64,000 bases of DNA, taken from JACPVF01 sp964502095. GTDB taxonomy: Bacteria; Chloroflexota; Anaerolineae; Anaerolineales; Villigracilaceae. The notes below the pieces were generated by a model. That model made no database searches. It saw nothing but the letters and a program-made list of their open reading frames with translations, and had not been told where the DNA came from. The position numbers and the translations under genes were made by a program. This document shows positions 17,131 through 25,515 of this stretch, piece by piece. Each line of letters begins with the position of its first letter. Position 1 is the stretch's first letter. The DNA is taken from assembly GCA_964502095.1 (NCBI GenBank), contig CAZCUF010000004.1, positions 1-64,000 of the forward strand, read 5' to 3'.

Positions 17131-17541
17131 TCAGTCGCCGTGCGGAGGCGCCAGGAGAGCCACCACTTCGATCTCGACCAGTCCATTCTTGGGCAGGGCC
17201 GCGACCGCGATCGTACTGCGCGCCGGAGGATTCTCCGTGAAGAATTCGGCGTACACAGCGTTCATGGCGGAAAAATCCTTCATGTCCGCCAAAAAAACAG
17301 TGGTCTTGATCACGTAATTCAGGCCCGAACCAGCCGACTCGAGCACGTTCTTCAGGTTGGTAAGCACCCGGCGAGTCTGCGCTTCGACGCCTCCGCTGAC
17401 CAGTTCCATCGTAGCCGGATCGAGAGCGATCTGCCCGGCGGTATAAACCAGGTTTTCGATCCGCACGGCTTGTGAATACGGCCCGATGGCTTTGGGAGCC
17501 TTCTCGGTGGAAACGATCTTCTTTCCTTCTGTTGTGTACAT
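17131..17541 (-). CDS. ridA: RidA family reactive imine/enamine deaminase
   Basis: A 136-residue YjgF/YER057c/UK114 protein. It begins KIVSTEKAPKAIGPYSQAVR, continues with TAGQIALDP and ends with ARSTIAVAALPKNGLVEIEVVA, which contains the conserved Arg that binds the carboxylate. RidA hydrolyses 2-aminoacrylate released by PLP enzymes. GAGGTGAA precedes the ATG, and a TAGAAT -10 candidate lies at 17574-17579. It is the first gene before a two-component pair, with which it has no obvious functional link. Confidence 0.93.
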   Translation of the reverse strand: MYTTEGKKIVSTEKAPKAIGPYSQAVRIENLVYTAGQIALDPATMELVSGGVEAQTRRVLTNLKNVLESAGSGLNYVIKTTVFLADMKDFSAMNAVYAEFFTENPPARSTIAVAALPKNGLVEIEVVALLAPPHGD

Positions 17542-17614
17542 TTCACCTCACTCGCTTCGTAGAAATTAAATCGATTCTACTGCCAATTGAAGGAAAGTGC
17601 GAAGTTGAAGCATT

Positions 17615-17655
17615 AAAAATTGTGTGGATATGAATGCCATATCCACACAATTTTT
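17615..17655. terminator. strong bidirectional rho-independent terminator
   Basis: A perfect 18-bp stem (17615-17632 with 17638-17655) and a 5-nt loop. The A-run and T-run at its ends make it work on both strands. It would end the minus-strand transcript of the 17670-18230 gene and insulate ridA. Confidence 0.9.
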
Positions 17656-17669
17656 TTTGAGGAGCTGGC

Positions 17670-18230
17670 TCAGGAGGAAGTGCCCGTCGGAGTCGGCGTG
17701 GGGTGATGAGCGTCGCGGAAAGCGCGGAACGCGTCGCGCAGAACCTTGAGAGGGTTGCCGATCAAATCTCGAATCTGCTTGAACTGCGTGTGGACATCCT
17801 TCAGGGTCTGGGTGGCAAGAGCCGTATCGGTCACATTACCCTGACTGTCGAAGCCTTGATGCGCGCTGATCAGTTCACCGACACTATTGTAAAAGGGCCG
17901 CGCCTGCTTGACTGCCGCCGAGACTGAATCCAGGGCGGCCTGCAGATCGGTCACATCCAAGCCGCGGGCTTTCGCCTTATCAATGCGTTTCTGCGCGTTG
18001 GTCAGAAACTGATCCGCGTTTCCGAAGAAACGCCCCAGGCGCGTATACGCGTTTTGTTCGCGCTGCCATAGTTTTTGGATTTTATCCGCGGAAAGCTGTG
18101 TTGGCGCGGGCGGCGTGGAAGTATCGGACAAACCCGCCGCGTACACTTGAGTCAACGGCAAGCCGGAAAGACTCAGCGCGGCCGTCAACGCGACCAGCAT
18201 GATTTTCTTGAACCAGGTTGAAATCATCAT
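17670..18230 (-). CDS. secreted helical protein, function unknown
   Basis: A 186-residue protein with an N-terminal Sec signal (IMLVALTAALSLSG core, VYAAG cleavage region) and a mature part that is mostly alpha-helical, with heptad-like stretches such as RLGRFFGNADQFLTNAQKRI. The C-terminus is a short Pro-Thr tail. I do not recognise a family. AAGGAGGTTCACG precedes ATGATGATT, and a TACAAT -10 lies at 18259-18264. Its own promoter and strong terminator make it a single-gene unit. Confidence 0.75.
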   Translation of the reverse strand: MMISTWFKKIMLVALTAALSLSGLPLTQVYAAGLSDTSTPPAPTQLSADKIQKLWQREQNAYTRLGRFFGNADQFLTNAQKRIDKAKARGLDVTDLQAALDSVSAAVKQARPFYNSVGELISAHQGFDSQGNVTDTALATQTLKDVHTQFKQIRDLIGNPLKVLRDAFRAFRDAHHPTPTPTGTSS

Positions 18231-18258
18231 CGTGAACCTCCTTTAAGGTTACGAGACG

Positions 18259-18264
18259 ATTGTA
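18259..18264 (-). promoter_or_regulatory. -10 box for the 18230 secreted protein
   Basis: TACAAT on the minus strand, 28 nt before the ATG, with AAGGAGG in the leader. Confidence 0.45.
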
Positions 18265-18325
18265 GGGCGGCGCTGTTTCATCCGTATGATGAGTTTGTAA
18301 AATTTCTGTAAAATCCGCCCTGATT

Positions 18326-21300
18326 TCATTCCACGCGATGCAGTGCCAGCATGGTCAGATCGTCAGCCAATGGCTGGCTTTGAAGAAACTCGTTCAGGCT
18401 GTGTTCCACCGATTCGAGCAAGTCGTCGGCAGAAGTACCCGACCCCGCCTGCAACGCGTCCGCAAGGCGCGTTTCGCCGAAGAGATCGCCGTCGGGCGAA
18501 AAGGCTTCGGTCAGCCCATCCGTATATAACAAAAGACTATCTCCCTGTTCCAATTGAATGGACTCTTCCCGCATGGAGAGGTGTTCCGCCGCGCCGAGGG
18601 CGATGCCCGTGCGCGTCAATCTCCGGACCTCGGATTTGCCGCGGCAGACCCAAAGCGGCGGGTTATGTCCCGCGTTGGTATAGGTGAATTGGCCGGTCTC
18701 CGTATTTAACACCGCGTACACCGCAGTCACAAACATGCCCTGCCGGGTATCGGGCACCAGCAAATCGTTAACGCGCATCAAAGCTTCCGCCGGCGATTCC
18801 GTTTCGACAACGGCGGCCCGCACCAAAGTGCGCGTGAGCGCCATGAAGAGCGCGGCGGGAATCCCTTTATCGGCCACGTCTGCGATAAACAACCCCATGC
18901 GATGATTGGGCAATTCGATCACATCGTAGAAATCGCCGCCCACTTGCCGGGCTGTGCGCCAACGCGCCGCGAATTGCCAGCTTGGGTTGCTCGGCAACGT
19001 TTCAGGGATGAAGGTCTGCTGGATCTGGCGCGCCAGTTGAACTTCCGTTTCGAGACGTTCGCGCACCACCATTTCTTTTTGCAAACGGTCGTTTTGAATC
19101 GCGAGCGCGGCCTGCTGCGCGATCCCGTTGATGATCTCGATGCGGCGGGCGCGGAAACGGCGCCCATTTTCCGCTTCTTCCACAAGCAGAATGCCAAAGA
19201 GATCGTTTTTGATCAACAGCGGGACAGTCATCAGGAGGCGGCCATCCGCGTGCAAATACAAATCATCCTGTTCGATCTCAGGCTTGATCTTGAGCCAGGA
19301 GCGCATTCTGGATTTCAAGACATGTGTGAGCAGATGGCCCGCCGTGCGCGCCGAATCCAACAGCGGAAAACTGCCTGCAGGAAATTCGCGCGTCCACACC
19401 ACGGCGCGCATCGCTTCATCCAGGCCATATTCCTGTTGGGGCAAATATACTTCGCGTTCCGCGTCCCATAGATACAGAGCCACGCGTTCCACGCCGACGA
19501 GGATCGGCATGATACGAATGATCGTGCCGAGAATCTCATCGAGGTCGCTCAAACTGACCACCGCCTGCGCCACCTGCAATAACGCGGCTGAAGCGTAAGC
19601 TTGTTCCTGTGCCGAATCATACAGGCGCGCGTTTTCAATGGCCACCGCGGCATAACTGGCAAAGGTGGCAACCATGTCTTGCGCCTCATGCCCATAGCGG
19701 CCCGGCGAATGATGCGCGAGCGTAAGGACTCCCAAAGTTTCCTCGCCGACACGCAACGGCGCGGCCAGCGAGGAATAATCCGCGCCAAAACCGAGCGCCA
19801 AACCTGTGGGGCCAATTGGATCATCCGGCTGGCGAATCATCGGCTCATTGGACAGCAACGCGCTTGCCAAAATGATCGAGGCCTCGGCCGAGTCGAAGCG
19901 GGCGGTTTCCAACGCGTGCGGATCGCCGCCATGCACAGCGCCCAGGAACAAACCGTTCTCCCCAACCAGCCAAATGGAAGCCACATCCACCGGCAAATTG
20001 CGTTCGAGCTCAACAAGGACTCTATCGAGCACCTGTTCCACGCCCACATTCGCGGACACCAAACCTGCCACCTCGCGCAGACCATCCGCCACCTGACGCC
20101 GCCACCGTTCGGAACGATACAAGTCGGCGTTGCGAATGGCCGAGGCAATCGTATCGCCAACGGCTTCGAACATAAGCTGATCGTCTTCATTGAAGGCGTT
20201 AAGTTTGTCGGATTGAATATCGAGGACGCCGATCACGGCATTATTAAATTGCAGGGGAATCGTCAATTCGGAGCGCGTGTTTCTCGGCGGCAGAGGCGAG
20301 GGGCGATAGCGCGGGTCGGCAGTTACATCGCCGATCAGGAGCGTTTTTCGCTCGCGCGCCACCCAGGGAATGAAACCCTCCGGATCATCCAGGGACAGCA
20401 TGTATCCCTCCAGCGCTTTCGAGCGTTTTCCGCTACCCGCTTCATATTCGATCAACCGCCGGTTGGGGTGAACAGTAAATAGATTTACATATGGATACCC
20501 AAAGCGCTTGTTGATCAGCACAGCGGCATCGCGCATCAGTTCGCGCAAATCCAGCGTGGAGGTCACACTCTTGCTTACATCACCGACCAGAGTCAATTGA
20601 TCGGCGCGGCGGCGCAAATCGCCGTATAACCACGCGCTTTCCACCGCGCGCGCAATGTTATCGGCCAGGGCGCTCAAGATCAATAAATCGTTCGGATGAA
20701 ACGCATCCAGATGGTCGCTCTGCACGTCCAACACGCCCAACACACGGTCTTCGATCTTCAACGGGATGACGACTTCCGAGCGCGTACCCGGCAGGCTGTC
20801 AATGAAACGATACTGCGCGTCGGCGCGCACATCGGGGCAGGAGATTTGTTCCCCGGTCTGTGCGGCCTCGCCGATCAGTCCCTGGCCGATCTCGACCTCC
20901 AAAGCCATCGAGGTCTTCTTGAGCCCCTTACGCGGCGCAACGGCGCTGGAGCGAAAACGCAACGCGCTCGAATCCTTCTTCAATGTAAAAATCGCCACGT
21001 AATAAAAATGGAACGTCTTTTGAATTAAATCGGTGACGCGGCGCGAGAGTTCGTCTATCTCCAGCACATTGGCGATCTGCGCGCTGACCTGGCGCACGAG
21101 GTTCAATTGGCCGAGGCGGAACCGCTCGACTTCCACACGATGCGCGGCGTACAAGCCCACGCTCACGATGCGCGCCAGACCCTCGAGCAGGGTTTGTTCC
21201 TCCTTGGTGAAGTTCGGCCCTCGCGGACGCGTAACTTGAAGTGCGCCCAGGATAAAGCCATGATCTTCGAGCGGGAGCGCGGCAAAGGTCCGGAGTGAAG

Positions 21301-21592
21301 CGCTTTTCTTCGCGGTTTTATGAACGGTCAGTTTTTTACGTTGAACGGCGCGGCGCATTCCATCCAGGGCCGGCTGTGCAGGAAAGAGTCGTTTCTCGTC
21401 CCAATCCGGCAAACGGAAAAGGGCCTCGTTCAGCCAGACGTCTATTTTGCCGTTTATTAATCGTTCTGTGACTGAAATAATGCGGTCGCGTTGCGCGTCC
21501 AACGAATTGGCGCTGACCAACTGTTCCCCCAGGCTGGCCAATTGCCGCCAATCCCTTGACTCGGAACGTTTCGCGCGGTTCGTAGCGCTCAT
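18326..21592 (-). CDS. multi-GAF PP2C serine phosphatase (RsbU/SpoIIE-like)
   Basis: A 1088-residue cytoplasmic sensor-phosphatase. About five GAF-type domains can be read in series; repeated cores are PLKIEDRVLGVLDVQSDHL, PLQFNNAVIGVLDIQSDKL and PLRVGEETLGVLTLAHH, plus first and last divergent ones. A linker helix (ERLETEVQLARQIQQTFIP) leads to the SpoIIE/PP2C domain with VGGDFYDVIEL, GLFIADVADKGIPAALFMA, TNAGHNPPLW and LLLYTDGLTEAFSPDG, which hold the metal-binding Asp and Gly residues. It should dephosphorylate an STAS antagonist such as the protein encoded at 22093. It starts 4 nt after the RsbW-like stop. Confidence 0.94.
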   Translation of the reverse strand: MSATNRAKRSESRDWRQLASLGEQLVSANSLDAQRDRIISVTERLINGKIDVWLNEALFRLPDWDEKRLFPAQPALDGMRRAVQRKKLTVHKTAKKSASLRTFAALPLEDHGFILGALQVTRPRGPNFTKEEQTLLEGLARIVSVGLYAAHRVEVERFRLGQLNLVRQVSAQIANVLEIDELSRRVTDLIQKTFHFYYVAIFTLKKDSSALRFRSSAVAPRKGLKKTSMALEVEIGQGLIGEAAQTGEQISCPDVRADAQYRFIDSLPGTRSEVVIPLKIEDRVLGVLDVQSDHLDAFHPNDLLILSALADNIARAVESAWLYGDLRRRADQLTLVGDVSKSVTSTLDLRELMRDAAVLINKRFGYPYVNLFTVHPNRRLIEYEAGSGKRSKALEGYMLSLDDPEGFIPWVARERKTLLIGDVTADPRYRPSPLPPRNTRSELTIPLQFNNAVIGVLDIQSDKLNAFNEDDQLMFEAVGDTIASAIRNADLYRSERWRRQVADGLREVAGLVSANVGVEQVLDRVLVELERNLPVDVASIWLVGENGLFLGAVHGGDPHALETARFDSAEASIILASALLSNEPMIRQPDDPIGPTGLALGFGADYSSLAAPLRVGEETLGVLTLAHHSPGRYGHEAQDMVATFASYAAVAIENARLYDSAQEQAYASAALLQVAQAVVSLSDLDEILGTIIRIMPILVGVERVALYLWDAEREVYLPQQEYGLDEAMRAVVWTREFPAGSFPLLDSARTAGHLLTHVLKSRMRSWLKIKPEIEQDDLYLHADGRLLMTVPLLIKNDLFGILLVEEAENGRRFRARRIEIINGIAQQAALAIQNDRLQKEMVVRERLETEVQLARQIQQTFIPETLPSNPSWQFAARWRTARQVGGDFYDVIELPNHRMGLFIADVADKGIPAALFMALTRTLVRAAVVETESPAEALMRVNDLLVPDTRQGMFVTAVYAVLNTETGQFTYTNAGHNPPLWVCRGKSEVRRLTRTGIALGAAEHLSMREESIQLEQGDSLLLYTDGLTEAFSPDGDLFGETRLADALQAGSGTSADDLLESVEHSLNEFLQSQPLADDLTMLALHRVE

Positions 21593-21596
21593 GCCA

Positions 21597-22010
21597 TTAC
21601 CCCCGACGCTTGGTTAAGGTGAGCTGATTTCCCCCGCCCGGCGAAGATTCGTAATGGACTTCGTCCATCAACTTGCGCATGAGATAAATTCCCAATCCGC
21701 CGATCTGCCGGTCGCCGAGCGCGGCTTTCAAATCAGGCGGGTGGACATCATCCGGGTCGAAGGATTTTCCATGATCGCGCAGGACGATTCTCAAAATATC
21801 GCCTTGCATCCCGCACATGATTTCGACTTCGCCGTTCGCCACGCCTGCATAAGCGTGCTCGATGATATTCGAAGCCGCCTCGTCTGTGGCAAGCTGGATG
21901 GAATATACTTCCTTGTCGTCGAAACCGTTCTGCGCGGCAATTTCACCGACAAAGCCGCGCATTTCGTCAAGATATTTAAAATCTGCAGGGAATTTAACTG
22001 TTTGCATCAT
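21597..22010 (-). CDS. RsbW-like anti-sigma factor serine kinase
   Basis: A 137-residue HATPase_c_2/GHKL protein. The N-box is IQLATDEAASNIIEHAY, followed by LRDHGKSFDP and GGLGIYLMRKLMDEV. In this family the kinase phosphorylates an STAS antagonist and binds a sigma factor. It lies between the STAS gene and the phosphatase gene. No Shine-Dalgarno is visible before ATG ATG; a GC-rich hairpin with a T-rich tract ends directly at the start codon. Confidence 0.9.
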   Translation of the reverse strand: MMQTVKFPADFKYLDEMRGFVGEIAAQNGFDDKEVYSIQLATDEAASNIIEHAYAGVANGEVEIMCGMQGDILRIVLRDHGKSFDPDDVHPPDLKAALGDRQIGGLGIYLMRKLMDEVHYESSPGGGNQLTLTKRRG

Positions 22011-22050
22011 TCAAAGAAAAGCCGCCCCACGACCTTGGATCGGAGGCGGC
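22011..22050 (-). terminator. terminator or attenuator hairpin abutting the RsbW start
   Basis: On the minus strand GCCGCC (22050-22045) and GGCGGC (22026-22021) flank an 18-nt loop and are followed by TTTTCTTTG up to ATG 22010. It could end part of the STAS transcript, so the antagonist would be made in excess over the kinase and phosphatase. The stem is short. Confidence 0.45.
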
Positions 22051-22092
22051 GCGGAGTTTATAGTATTCGTATCGCGCCCACTTGAAGACCGC

Positions 22093-22428
22093 CTAGAAAC
22101 TGCCGACAGCCGTCAACTGATCGTCATATAATTTGAACAACTCCGTGAAGCCCGCCAATTCGAGCGCTTCATGGATGCGATTCGACACAGAGGCCAGCAC
22201 CACTTCACCGCGATTGTAGCGTTTGCAGGTACGCTGGGTTGCCAGCAGGGCGCGGAAACCGGCGCTGGACATATATTCCAGGCCAGCCATATCCACAACG
22301 ATCTTGTAGCGGCCGTTATCGGCGATAGAACTCAACGCCTCGCCGAATTTCGGGGCGGTAGCGCTATCCACGCGGCCTTTAACTGTGAGTACATCGCAGT
22401 GCTTGAATTCTTTTTTGCTGATTTCCAT
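22093..22428 (-). CDS. STAS-domain anti-sigma factor antagonist (RsbV/SpoIIAA-like)
   Basis: A 111-residue single STAS domain: VLTVKGRVDSATAPKFGEAL, then IVVDMAGLEYMSSAGFRALL. The Ser pair in YMSSAG is the regulatory phosphorylation site. I chose ATG 22428, which has GGAGG 8 nt upstream; the ATG at 22446 contains that Shine-Dalgarno. Together with the RsbW-like kinase and the multi-GAF phosphatase it forms a partner-switching module. No sigma factor gene is adjacent. Confidence 0.92.
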   Translation of the reverse strand: MEISKKEFKHCDVLTVKGRVDSATAPKFGEALSSIADNGRYKIVVDMAGLEYMSSAGFRALLATQRTCKRYNRGEVVLASVSNRIHEALELAGFTELFKLYDDQLTAVGSF

Positions 22429-22479
22429 GAACGCATCCTCCGTCATGAATTGGCTGTAAAAAATGCCTGATTAGCAAAA

Positions 22480-22507
22480 ATTATATCATGAGAGACGAAA
22501 ATTCCAA
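22480..22507 (-). promoter_or_regulatory. promoter of the partner-switching operon
   Basis: On the minus strand TTGGAA (22507-22502), a 16-nt spacer and TATAAT (22485-22480). This predicts a leader of about 45 nt before ATG 22428. Confidence 0.65.
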
Positions 22508-22626
22508 CCGGTCAATTTGTTCCCGCTTCAAGCCCAAACGATCAGCATCGGTTTGCTGGCCGCGTGCAAAAAATGGCTTCCGAGTGTATTTCACTTCCTG
22601 ATGGACGGGCCGATTCGCCGCCTGAA

Positions 22627-22655
22627 TTGACACACCCATCCTATTCGAGTATGCT
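22627..22655 (+). promoter_or_regulatory. sigma70-type promoter of the SRP RNA
   Basis: Perfect TTGACA (22627-22632), a 17-nt spacer, and TATGCT (22650-22655). The predicted start is near 22662, 2-3 nt before the RNA's terminal helix. Confidence 0.8.
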
Positions 22656-22661
22656 TGCAAC

Positions 22662-22766
22662 CGTCCGGGCAGGCCCGGCGCGGCAGAGCCTTGCAAACCC
22701 CGCCAGGGCCGAAAGGCAGCAACGGTAAGCGAGTGTCTCTGGGTGCCGCCGATCCCCTGCCTGGAT
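22662..22766 (+). ncRNA. ffs: bacterial small signal recognition particle RNA (4.5S type)
   Basis: The conserved SRP domain IV is clear: CAGGGCCGAAAGGCAGCAAC and then GGTAAG, with a GAAA tetraloop closed by GCC/GGC and the A/C-rich internal loop that binds Ffh M domain. The ends pair: CCGGGCAGG (22665-22673) with CCTGCCTGG (22756-22764), one G-U. It is about 100 nt and has no Alu domain, so this is the short type. A T-run follows. It guides membrane proteins to SecYEG together with Ffh and FtsY. Confidence 0.93.
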
Positions 22767-22773
22767 ATTTTTT
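22756..22773 (+). terminator. SRP RNA 3' end and T-run
   Basis: The closing helix of the SRP RNA is followed by ATATTTTTTC at 22765-22774, which fits transcript release. Partial read-through could feed the gene at 22791. Confidence 0.55.
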
Positions 22774-22790
22774 CTGCGATCAAAACCAAT

Positions 22791-23147
22791 ATGCCGCGCT
22801 GGCTTCGCTTCCTCCTCGTACTCGTCATTGGAATTGCTCTTGGCCTGATCTATGGCTGGGTGATCAGTCCGGTTCAATATATCGATACGACGCCCGACAC
22901 TTTGCGCGCCGATTACCGCGCCGATTACGTCCTGATGGTGGCCGAGGCCTATCAAGCCGAACAGAATCCCAACCTCGCCGCCCAGCGACTCGCCATCCTT
23001 GGAAGCCTGCCACCGGGCGAGATCGCATCGCAGGCGCTCGATTCGGCGCGCCAATTCAATTATGCCGAAGCCGATATTGCCCTGATTCAAAAATTAACCA
23101 CTGCCATGCAGGCCTGGCAACCAAACACAGACGGGACTTCGCCGTGA
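22791..23147 (+). CDS. membrane-anchored protein, tandem paralogue A
   Basis: A 118-residue protein with one N-terminal TM helix (FLLVLVIGIALGLIYGW) followed by the signature SPVQYIDTTPDTLRADYRAD and a helical region resembling one TPR-like hairpin (AEAYQAEQNPNLAAQRLAIL). I start it at ATG 22791; longer frames would begin inside the SRP RNA. The next gene encodes a clear paralogue, and its GTG start overlaps this stop by 4 nt. No function is known to me. Confidence 0.7.
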   Translation: MPRWLRFLLVLVIGIALGLIYGWVISPVQYIDTTPDTLRADYRADYVLMVAEAYQAEQNPNLAAQRLAILGSLPPGEIASQALDSARQFNYAEADIALIQKLTTAMQAWQPNTDGTSP

Positions 23148-24010
23148 AGCGTCAAATCTGGGAATTAGCGCTGGCGCTTCTCGCGGGACTTGGGCTTGGT
23201 CTGCTTTACTCATGGGTTCTCTCCCCCGTTCGTTACGTGGACACGCTTCCCAACAGTTTGCGCGCCGATTTCAAAGATCAGTTCCGGTCGGCGATCGCGG
23301 CCGCTTACGCCGCAACAGGCAACCTCGAACGCGCCCGCGCCCGATTGGCAGTGCTTGGCGATTCAAATTCAATCCAGGCTTTGAGCGCCCAGGCTCAGCA
23401 AATGCTGGCCGCCGGCGGTTCCGGCCAGAGCGTGGAACAGATCGCGCGTCTTGCGTCTGACTTGGGACAGCCCAAAACCGCAGTCATTCCGACAGGCACA
23501 ACGGCACCAACCCAAACAAGCCCCGTTGAAGCGGCAATTACAATTACCAGCCTGCCGGTTGAAGCGTTAACTACAACAGACGCGACCTCGACGCCAGGCG
23601 AAACGCAATCCACACCGACGATAAACGTCATTGCCACCGCAACGCCGCGGCCAACGCGCACGCCAACGCCCACGCCGGGCGCGCCGTATGAATTGATCGG
23701 TCAGGATTCGCTCTGCCAGCCGGACGTGCAGGAGGGATTACTCGAAGTGATCGTCATGGACGCGCGGCGGCATCAGGTGCCCGGCGTGGAGATCGTGGTC
23801 ACGTGGGATCGGGGCGAGGATCACTTTTTTACCGGTTTCAAGCCCGAACTTGGAGATGGATACGGGGATTTCGTCATGCAGGCGGGAACCGTTTACAGCG
23901 TGCTGGTAGCGAATGAGGGCTCTCCGGTTTCCAATCTCAGCGCGCCAACCTGCAACGGCGACACAGGAACTTACACCGGCGCGCTTAAGCTAACGTTCCA
24001 ACAACCGTAA
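23144..24010 (+). CDS. membrane-anchored protein, tandem paralogue B with C-terminal beta domain
   Basis: A 288-residue protein. The N-terminus matches paralogue A: TM helix (LALALLAGLGLGLLYSW), SPVRYVDTLPNSLRADFKD and a helical AAAYAATGNLERARARLAVL hairpin. A long Thr/Pro-rich linker (about residues 110-185, ending in PTRTPTPTPGAPYE) leads to a C-terminal domain of about 100 residues, predicted beta-rich, with LCQPDVQEGLLEVIVMDARR. The GTG start overlaps the previous stop. It probably sits on the outer face of the membrane. Function unknown. Confidence 0.75.
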   Translation: MKRQIWELALALLAGLGLGLLYSWVLSPVRYVDTLPNSLRADFKDQFRSAIAAAYAATGNLERARARLAVLGDSNSIQALSAQAQQMLAAGGSGQSVEQIARLASDLGQPKTAVIPTGTTAPTQTSPVEAAITITSLPVEALTTTDATSTPGETQSTPTINVIATATPRPTRTPTPTPGAPYELIGQDSLCQPDVQEGLLEVIVMDARRHQVPGVEIVVTWDRGEDHFFTGFKPELGDGYGDFVMQAGTVYSVLVANEGSPVSNLSAPTCNGDTGTYTGALKLTFQQP

Positions 24011-24011
24011 T

Positions 24012-24047
24012 AAAAAATTGGCCGCAGAAATCTGCGGCCGATTTTTT
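24012..24047. terminator. bidirectional terminator
   Basis: The stem GGCCGCAGA (24020-24028) / TCTGCGGCC (24031-24039), with an extra AATT/GATT extension, lies between an A-run and a T-run. It separates the converging 23144 (+) and LCP (-) genes. Confidence 0.85.
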
Positions 24048-25513
24048 CATGGAAATGAATTGACGGCGTCGTTGCCGAGGCGGATTTCCACATCCACCGT
24101 CGAATTCGGGTCTGGACTGATAACGATCTGATTGTTGGCGCTAATTCCCAAAACGGCCTGGAGATATTTCAACGTATAGAGTTTTGGGCTGTATAAAACC
24201 ACGACCGTACGGCTATAAGCTTGCGGAGAGTTTCCGGTCTCGGTCACCTGCATGCCCTGTGAGATGAAATAATTGGCGGCGCGTTGATCGAGTCCGCCGG
24301 AGACTGAGCCGTTCAAAATGCGTACGCGCGCGGCATCCTGCGTCATCAGAACTCTGGGATCGCCGGTTGCCAGCGGGCCGACAGGGCCGGTGGAGGAAAA
24401 GATTTCATCGCGCAAAACGCGAATCTTATCCGGAATCGGTTTCATGATGCTGGCATTTTGGCCCGCCAGTATCACGTTATCCAGAATCCCCATCGTATAA
24501 TCGATCACACCGCGTTTGATATTTTGCGGCGGAATTTGATTCATCAGCGCGGCCAGCCTCATCGCATCTTCAAACGACAGATTCGTATGAACCCCCGAGG
24601 CCACTACCTTGTAAATTTCGGGGGCTTTGGCGATCATCCTGGGAAAGTTCTGGGGCGTGAAGATCTGGTCGCGTAACGCGAGAATCACCTGCTGTTGACG
24701 ATTGGCGCGGTCAATATCGCCATTTTCCGTGTAACGATTGCGCGCATAGGCCAGCGCCTGATAACCGTACAAGTTCTGACAGCCCGGTTTGAGATTCTCG
24801 GGACGTTTGTTGCCAATCGGGTCGATGCGAATCTTTTGAGGGATGCAAATATACAGGCCGCCCATCAAGTCAATGGTTTTCTCGAAGGCATAGAAATCCA
24901 CGATGGCGTAATACTGAACAGGCACGCCGATAAATTGTGAAACCGTCTTCATTGCCAGCGCGGGGCCGCCGCCGGGAAGTCTGCTCCCCTCGCCGGAGGG
25001 ATAGGCAGTATTAATGCGGCTATAGCCAAAGCCGGGAATATTCACCCACATATCGCGCGGGATCGAAAGCATACCGGCGGTTTTACTCTGCGGGTCGAGC
25101 GTGAAGAGAATCATCGTATCGGTGCGCGGCGGGCCTTCATTGGCCAGCCAGTCGCGATAATCCAAACCCATGAACAGCAGATTCACGCGGCTGGCGCCGT
25201 CCCACGGGACCGGCAAATTGGACTGAGGCACATCGGGCAATGGCGTTGGAGGCGGAGTGGCTACAGCCGTCCCCTGCTGATTGACCACCGGCGTATTCAG
25301 CACTTCGGTCGTCGCGCCGCAACTGGCGGGCGCGATGCCCGGCAATTGAGTCACATTCCAACAGGTGGCAAGACTGCGTGTGGCAATAAATAAAACCACA
25401 GCCACTGCAATTGCCACAATCCATACGATTGCACGGCGAATCGAAAACTGTTTAAAACTGAACTTGATCTTCGGGAATTTGATCTTTCCGAATAAATTTT
25501 GAAGTCGGTTCAT
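24047..25513 (-). CDS. LCP family glycopolymer-peptidoglycan ligase with LytR_C domain
   Basis: A 488-residue LytR-CpsA-Psr protein. It has a cytoplasmic basic N-terminus, one TM helix (about 28-46) and an extracellular LCP domain with MGLDYRDW, PPRTDTMILFTLDP, LSIPRDMWVNIPGFGYSRINTAY split over the classical Asp/Arg catalytic motifs, and YARNRYTENGDIDRANRQQ. A LytR_C-like domain follows (VRILNGSVSGGLDQRAANY). These enzymes move lipid-linked polymers onto peptidoglycan and could act on the product of the 7.5-15 kb operon. The ATG is 2 nt after the HEAT-repeat gene stop. Confidence 0.94.
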   Translation of the reverse strand: MNRLQNLFGKIKFPKIKFSFKQFSIRRAIVWIVAIAVAVVLFIATRSLATCWNVTQLPGIAPASCGATTEVLNTPVVNQQGTAVATPPPTPLPDVPQSNLPVPWDGASRVNLLFMGLDYRDWLANEGPPRTDTMILFTLDPQSKTAGMLSIPRDMWVNIPGFGYSRINTAYPSGEGSRLPGGGPALAMKTVSQFIGVPVQYYAIVDFYAFEKTIDLMGGLYICIPQKIRIDPIGNKRPENLKPGCQNLYGYQALAYARNRYTENGDIDRANRQQQVILALRDQIFTPQNFPRMIAKAPEIYKVVASGVHTNLSFEDAMRLAALMNQIPPQNIKRGVIDYTMGILDNVILAGQNASIMKPIPDKIRVLRDEIFSSTGPVGPLATGDPRVLMTQDAARVRILNGSVSGGLDQRAANYFISQGMQVTETGNSPQAYSRTVVVLYSPKLYTLKYLQAVLGISANNQIVISPDPNSTVDVEIRLGNDAVNSFP

Positions 25514-25515
25514 AG

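Noticed and set aside
19601..20482. Long plus-strand frame within the RsbU-like gene
   Set aside because: It is antisense to a continuous multi-GAF reading frame with clear motifs.
22655..23143. Protein-coding reading through the SRP RNA into the tandem paralogues
   Set aside because: The structured RNA with its own promoter explains this stretch. The paralogue starts are better placed at 22791 and 23144.
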